This document shows, piece by piece, positions 24,920-32,100 of a stretch of 64,000 nt of DNA. The stretch's first letter is position 1. The number at the start of each line of letters is the position of its first letter. Source of the DNA: Diprion similis (lineage: Eukaryota; Arthropoda; Insecta; Hymenoptera; Diprionidae); contig NC_060109.1 of the NCBI RefSeq assembly GCF_021155765.1, positions 2,567,001-2,631,000 on the forward strand, read 5' to 3'. The notes beneath the pieces were generated by a model. The model was not told the DNA's origin. It ran no database searches and worked only from the letters and a program-made list of their open reading frames with translations. Both the position numbers and the translations under genes were made by a program.

Positions 24920-25524
24920 TGCTCAAGTTTGGTTAGAAATAATTTTTGACAAAAAAAAAAAGAATATGCGAATATTTTGTAACTTGATGGTCACTAAATT
25001 AATGTGATTTTATTTCCTGCATTTTTAAATAATAATTTTCATTTATCCATCCATTTATTCATTCATTCATTCAATACAACGTAGTAATAACAATAACAAA
25101 AAAAAAGGTGTAAATATATAAAATAGTAAAAATAAAATGTCTCTCAATAAAATTAATTGTAAAAATAAAACGTCTTCCTTTAAAATAGTGTATAAAAGTC
25201 GTCTCTCGTTAATGTAAATTTGTCGTTGTTATTTGTCACAATACACTTGAAGATTCTAAACGATGCGTAGAATTTATTCAATTTATCTGATAATTCAACG
25301 ACGTCTTCTTCGCCACTTTGCTATATGACTAGGAAGTATACTTCGTTTCGGGATAGCACGTTTTATCTCGCCGAGAGACTTGTAGAGAGAGAGAGAGGCC
25401 TCACATCTTCGGAAGGTTTGCGGTGAGGGTTCCCGTTGCCAATATCACGTGATTTACCTACTCGCTGAGTCAAGTTCACTTGTTCTTGTTGTGACTCAGA
25501 AGCGGTAATATTTGAATCATTACA
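24920..25524 (-). repeat. 5' LTR
   Basis: 605 bp with the same ends as the 20523-21106 copy. The extra length is small insertions, for example a longer GA run near 25385. It lies 580 bp downstream of the stop of the NACHT-ankyrin gene and in the same orientation. Confidence 0.9.
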
Positions 25525-26103
25525 GTAGTAGAATCAGTTTTCAAGAAGAAATTTTCGAACAATGACAATTCCGATGTTTCTGCTAGCCTTCACAATCGTG
25601 ATATCATAGTTGGTCAACAAATGGGCCACTTCAGCTGGATGTTTAGATGTCATATGAACGGTCAATACGCAGTCAATGGAAGGTCAAGGCTATGTCTGCA
25701 AATTTAATTGAATGACCAAAGGCGTGGTTTCTCTCCTAGCTGTGTGGCGTTTGCGCTTACTCCTTAGTATTATCAAGCGACCATCAGAGTCACAACATCA
25801 ATCATCTAGAATTTGATTGGAAATACTACAGTCTCTTCCAGACGTTCCCAGCCTAGGCAGCGTGACGTCGAGATTTCCTGACCAAACTATCCCATGCACG
25901 ACAAATTTTCCTGTCATCAATAATTTGTCTCGCAGTTCTTGTTTGCACCCGCCGCTTGCAGCAATGTCTTGTTCCCTGAATTATCTTGAAAATCGGCCAA
26001 CCCAAGTGGGATTTTCAAGCACCACTCTGCACCAGCGTTCTCCACGAATAATCACGAGCCTTGACCTCCAACCAACCAGTCTGATATATCCACGTTTGCA
26101 CTT
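25525..26103 (-). other. 3' flank of the NACHT-ankyrin gene with a possible repeat relic
   Basis: No AATAAA is seen on the - strand before the LTR. A - strand segment at about 25930-25994 translates to DFQDNSGNKTLLQAAGANK, resembling a decayed ankyrin unit, in a different frame from the gene upstream. A further - strand open frame at about 25540-25680 is unassigned. Confidence 0.4.
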
Positions 26104-29100
26104 TCAGTAGCTAACTGCTGCTGTTACCTCTGAAATATCCCGTGAGTCGACATAACAGCCTCGCTCCGCCTCAAGCCACTTCAATATATTCAATTTACCA
26201 TACTGAGCAACCGTGTGCTGCAATGTTCTCCCGAATTTATCTCGTACGTCGACATCGCAGCCCCGATCTTCCAAAAGCCACTTCAATGTGTTCAGATCAC
26301 CAGACGCAGCAGCTGCGTGCTGCAATGTCATCCCTGATTCATCTCGTACGTCGACATCGCAGCCCCGATCTTCCAAAAGCCACTTCAATATATTCAATTT
26401 ACCAAACCTAGCAGCCGCGTGCTGCAATGTCATCCCTGATTCATCTCGTACGTCGACATCGCAGCCCCGATCTTCCAAAAGCCACTTCAATGTGTTCAGA
26501 TCACCGAACGCAGCAGCCACGTGCTGCAATGTCATCCCTGATTCATCTCGTACGTCGGCATCGCAGCCCCGATCTTCCAAAAGCCACTTCAATGTGTTCA
26601 GATCACCAGACGCAGCAGCTATGTCCTGCAATGTTTTCCCTGATTTATCTCGTACGTCGACATCGCAGCCCCGATCTTCCAAAAGCCACTTCAATGTGTT
26701 CAGATCACCAGACGCAGCAGCTGCGTGCTGCAATGTCATCCCTGATTCATCTCGTACGTCGACATCGCAGCCCCGATCTTCCAAAAGCCACTTCAATATA
26801 TTCAATTTACCAAACCTAGCAGCCGCGTGCTGCAATGTCATCCCTGATTCATCTCGTACGTCGACATCGCAGCCCCGATCTTCCAAAAGCCACTTCAATG
26901 TGTTCAGATCACCAGACGCAGCAGCTGCGTGCTGCAATGTCATCCCTGATTTATTTCGTACGTCGACATCGCAGCCCCGATCTTCCAAAAGCCACTTCAA
27001 TATATTCAATTTACCAAACCTAGCAGCCGCGTGCTGCAATGTCATCCCTGATTTATTTCGTACGTCGACATCGCAGCCCCGATCTTCCAAAAGCCACTTC
27101 AATATATTCAATTTACCAAACCTAGCAGCCGCGTGCTGCAATGTCATCCCTGATTTATTTCGTACGTCGACATCGCAGCCCCGATCTTCCAAAAGCCACT
27201 TCAATGTGTTCAGATCACCAGACGCAGCAGCTGCGTGCTGCAATGTCATCCCTGATTTATTTCGTACGTCGACATCGCAGCCCCGATCTTCCAAAAGCCA
27301 CTTCAATATATTCAATTTACCAAACCTAGCAGCCGCGTGCTGCAATGTCATCCCTGATTCATCTCGTACGTCGACATCGCAGCCCCGATCTTCCAAAAGC
27401 CACTTCAATGTGTTCAGATCACCGAACGCAGCAGCCACGTGCTGCAATGTCATCCCTGATTCATCTCGTACGTCGGCATCGCAGCCCCGATCTTCCAAAA
27501 GCCACTTCAATGTGTTCAGATCACCAGACGCAGCAGCTATGTCCTGCAATGTTTTCCCTGATTTATCTCGTACGTCGACATCGCAGCCCCGATCTTCCAA
27601 AAGCCACTTCAATGTGTTCAGATCACCAGACGCAGCAGCTGCGTGCTGCAATGTCATCCCTGATTCATCTCGTACGTCGACATCGCAGCCCCGATCTTCC
27701 AAAAGCCACTTCAATGTGTTCAGATCACCAGACGCAGCAGCTGCGTGCTGCAATGTCATCCCTGATTCATCTCGTACGTCGACATCGCAGCCCCGATCTT
27801 CCAAAAGCCACTTCAATATATTCAATTTACCAAACCTAGCAGCCGCGTGCTGCAATGTCATCCCTGATTCATCTCGTACGTCGACATCGCAGCCCCGATC
27901 TTCCAAAAGCCACTTCAATGTGTTCAGATCACCGAACGCAGCAGCCACGTGCTGCAATGTCATCCCTGATTCATCTCGTACGTCGGCATCACAGCCCCGA
28001 TCTTCCAAAAGCCACTTCAATGTGTTCAGATCACCAGACGCAGCAGCTATGTCCTGCAATGTTTTCCCTGATTTATCTCGTACGTCGACATCGCAGCCCC
28101 GATCTTCCAAAAGCCACTTCAATGTGTTCAGATCACCAGACGCAGCAGCCGTGTGCTGCAATGTCATCCCTGATCCATCTCGTACGTCGGCATCGCAGCC
28201 CCGATCTTCCAAAAGCCACTTCAATGTGTTCAGATCACCAGACGCAGCAGCTGCGTGCTGCAATGTCATCCCTGATTCATCTCGTACGTCGACATCGCAG
28301 CCCCGATCTTCCAAAAGCCACTTCAATATATTCAATTTACCAAACCTAGCAGCCGCGTGCTGCAATGTCATCCCTGATTCATCTCGTACGTCGACATCGC
28401 AGCCCCGATCTTCCAAAAGCCACTTCAATGTGTTCAGATCACCAGACGCAGCAGCTGCGTGCTGCAATGTCATCCCTGATTTATTTCGTACGTCGACATC
28501 GCAGCCCCGATCTTCCAAAAGCCACTTCAATATATTCAATTTACCAAACCTAGCAGCCGCGTGCTGCAATGTCATCCCTGATTTATTTCGTACGTCGACA
28601 TCGCAGCCCCGATCTTCCAAAAGCCACTTCAATATATTCAATTTACCAAACCTAGCAGCCGCGTGCTGCAATGTCATCCCTGATTTATTTCGTACGTCGA
28701 CATCGCAGCCCCGATCTTCCAAAAGCCACTTCAATGTGTTCAGATCACCAGACGCAGCAGCTGCGTGCTGCAATGTCATCCCTGATTTATTTCGTACGTC
28801 GACATCGCAGCCCCGATCTTCCAAAAGCCACTTCAATATATTCAATTTACCAAACCTAGCAGCCACGTGCTGCAATGTCATCCCTGATTCATCTCGTACG
28901 TCGGCATCGCAGCCCCGATCTTCCAAAAGCCACTTCAATGTGTTCAGATCACCAGACGCAGCAGCTATGTCCTGCAATGTTTTCCCTGATTTATCTCGTA
29001 CGTCGACATCGCAGCCCCGATCTTCCAAAAGCCACTTCAATGTGTTCAGATCACCAGACGCAGCAGCTGCGTGCTGCAATGTCATCCCTGATTCATCTCG

Positions 29101-32100
29101 TACGTCGACATCGCAGCCCCGATCTTCCAAAAGCCACTTCAATGTGTTCAGATCACCAGACGCAGCAGCTGCGTGCTGCAATGTCATCCCTGATTTATTT
29201 CGTACGTCGACATCGCAGCCCCGATCTTCCAAAAGCCACTTCAATATATTCAATTTACCAAACCTAGCAGCCGCGTGCTGCAATATCATCCCTGATTCAT
29301 CTCGTACGTCGACATTGCAGCCCCGAACTTCCAAAAGCCACTTCAATGTTTTCAGATCACCAGACGCAGCAGCCATGTGCTGCAATGTCATCCCTGATTC
29401 ATCTCGTACGTCGACATCGCAGCCCCGATCTTCCAAAAGCCACTTCAATGTGTTCAGATCACCAGACGCAGCAGCTGCGTGCTGCAATGTCATCCCTGAT
29501 TTATTTCGTACGTCGACATCGCAGCCCCGATCTTCCAAAAGCCACTTCAATATATTCAATTTACCAAACCTAGCAGCCGCGTGCTGCAATATCATCCCTG
29601 ATTCATCTCGTACGTCGACATTGCAGCCCCGAACTTCCAAAAGCCACTTCAATGTTTTCAGATCACCAGACGCAGCAGCCATGTGCTGCAATGTCATCCC
29701 TGATTCATCTCGTACGTCGACATCGCAGCCCCGATCTTCCAAAAGCCACTTCAATGTTTTCAGATCACCAGACGCAGCAGCCATGTGCTGCAATGTCATC
29801 CCTGATTCATCTCGTACGTCGACATCGCAGCCCCGATCTTCCAAAAGCCACTTCAATGTGTTCAGATCACCAGACGCAGCAGCCATGTGCTGCAATGTCA
29901 TCCCTGATTCATCTCGTACGTCGACATCGCAGCCCCGATCTTCCAAAAGCCACTTCAATGTGTTCAGATCACCGAACGCAGCAGCCACGTGCTGCAATGT
30001 CATCCCTGATTCATCTCGTACGTCGACATCGCAGCCCCGATCTTCCAAAAGCCACTTCAATGTGTTCAGATCACCAGACGCAGCAGCCATGTGCTGCAAT
30101 GTTCTCCCGAATTTATCTCGTACGTCGGCATCGCAGCCCCGATCTTCCAAAAGCCACTTCAATGTGTTCAGATCACCAGACGCAGCAGCCATGTGCTGCA
30201 ATGTCATCCCTGATTCATCTCGTACGTCGACATCGCAGCCCCGATCTTCCAAAAGCCACTTCAATATATTCAATTTACCACACTGAGCAGCCGTGTGCTG
30301 CAATGTTCTCCCGAATTTATCTCGTACGTCGACATTGCAGCCTGGATCTTTCACAAGCCACTTTAGACGTTCTAAGTCACCACATTGAGCAGCTACATGC
30401 TGCAATGTTTTACCCTGACAGTTTTGGGCTGTCATATCAGCATTTGTCTGACTTGCCAATAATTTGAAAACCATCGATTTTTCCATTCGGAGAGCTGTGT
30501 GCATCGGAGTCTCTCCTGTTTCATCGGTAATATTAACGTCAGCATTTTGTTCCAATAACCATGTCACAACTGCTTTTTCAGTTTCCGCTGATAAACTCTG
30601 AAATCTGCGTATTGGGAATTTCAAAACCACCTTATGCATGAGGGTTTCACCAGAATCCGCGGACTTCAAGTTAATCACCTCCCGCGGTTCTGGGAAATTC
30701 TTCGCGAGACGAGAGAAAAAGAATTCCATAATCTTGTAGTTGCCTTCGTCCGCAGCGATGTGAAATATGTTTATGCCGTTTTCGCCAAGAATGAGTGAAT
30801 CCATTTCTTCCTTGGAGATAGAAACGTCGAATATCGAGTCTACTGTCGGTGGTTTGTATAGTAGATCGTTGAGAAAGACACGAATTACCTTATATCTTGA
30901 CTTGACCAGAATGTCATTCAATAAATACATTTTAAACTGCTTAGATGACTCGTCCTTGTTCGATTCCTCTAGTTTTTGAAACAAATAACTGGCTACTAGA
31001 TATTCTAGAAAAGTACGATGAATAAATTGAGCTCTCTGGTTGATTGTATTCGTCACAATGCCAATTCGATCTGTACCTCCACATACTTCATCGATCAATT
31101 CCTTCACTTTGGCAACCTCTTTCACACACAAAGTCCACGTTCCTGAAACTTCTTCTTCAAGCAGCGTGTACATAGCTAATCGTCGATAGGCTTTCAGAAA
31201 TTTTTTCTTCCATTTCTTAAAATCTTCCTGCACCGCCAGATTGCTGGGGTTTTCTCTTTTCTTTTCTAGACGATATATTTCGTACTTCCTGTCAACGAAC
31301 ATTTTGTATAAATCAGATATTGTCATATGATCTGGCACATCCGGCTTCATATTTTCGTGACCAACCACTGAAGCCGTCCTCATATCCGTGGGACAGAATA
31401 CTTCGGCAATCATGAGAGTTTGCAGAGGGACACCAGCGAATTCGTCAAATCGAACGGAGATTGTATCCTTAATTTTTCGCAACACCATTTTGGCACTCTC
31501 TTTCAGCAATGCTTCGTCAGCTTCGTCGCATCTGTTTCTCCAAAATTTGACTAGAAAATCGATTTGATTTTCTCGAGAAAACGGTTTCATTCGGAAAGAA
31601 AATGCTTGAAGCGTTCCTTCTAATGTACTCCGCGTGTGGGGCCTGGTGGTGACGACCAATTTTACTCCGGAATATTCTTTGAATGCCTTCAACATTTTAA
31701 TTACAGTTTCCGTGTATCGGGGACTTATTTCATCGAAGCCATCGAAAAGTAAGCCCAAGCCACTCGGTACCGTGATCAGATGTTTCAAAACCACTTTTTC
31801 TATTGGAGTCTTGAGCTTGAGAAAACCTTTAACGAGAAACTCGGTAACACTTTCCTTGTCCCCGATTTTTAAAGTGCATCGCTTGCTTTCCTCCAGCAAC
31901 GCATCTGTATAATCGTTTAAATTGATGCGAATCACCCACATTTTAGGGTTCATCGTTTTCATTTGCCTCGTGAGGTGAGTTAAAACGGTCGATTTTCCCA
32001 TACCGGGGATGTCGCAAACGATTACGGGACGACCATCCTGAGAAGCTAGTTCATCAATCGCCGCATCGCTGGCTGCTGTTTGACATACACTGCACCGATA

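Larger units (their letters stand above)
20523..25524 (-). mobile_element. degenerate Ty3/gypsy-like LTR retrotransposon
   Basis: Two direct repeats of about 590 bp bound the element. On the - strand the order is LTR, primer-binding site, gag, protease, reverse transcriptase, a short RNase H start, polypurine tract, LTR. Integrase and most of RNase H are missing. Frame breaks separate gag, protease and RT segments, and the LTRs have diverged by many substitutions and small indels, so it is an old, immobile copy. A clear target-site duplication is not visible (flanks ACTTATAA and GTAGTAG). Confidence 0.92.

Noticed and set aside
26155..30336. CRISPR-like regular repeats
   Set aside because: Units are contiguous and protein-coding, with no spacers; the host is eukaryotic.
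26142..30467. Many + strand open frames of 60-270 codons across the ankyrin array
   Set aside because: They are the antisense translation of the 102-bp unit, repeated in register; the - strand frame has the domain evidence.
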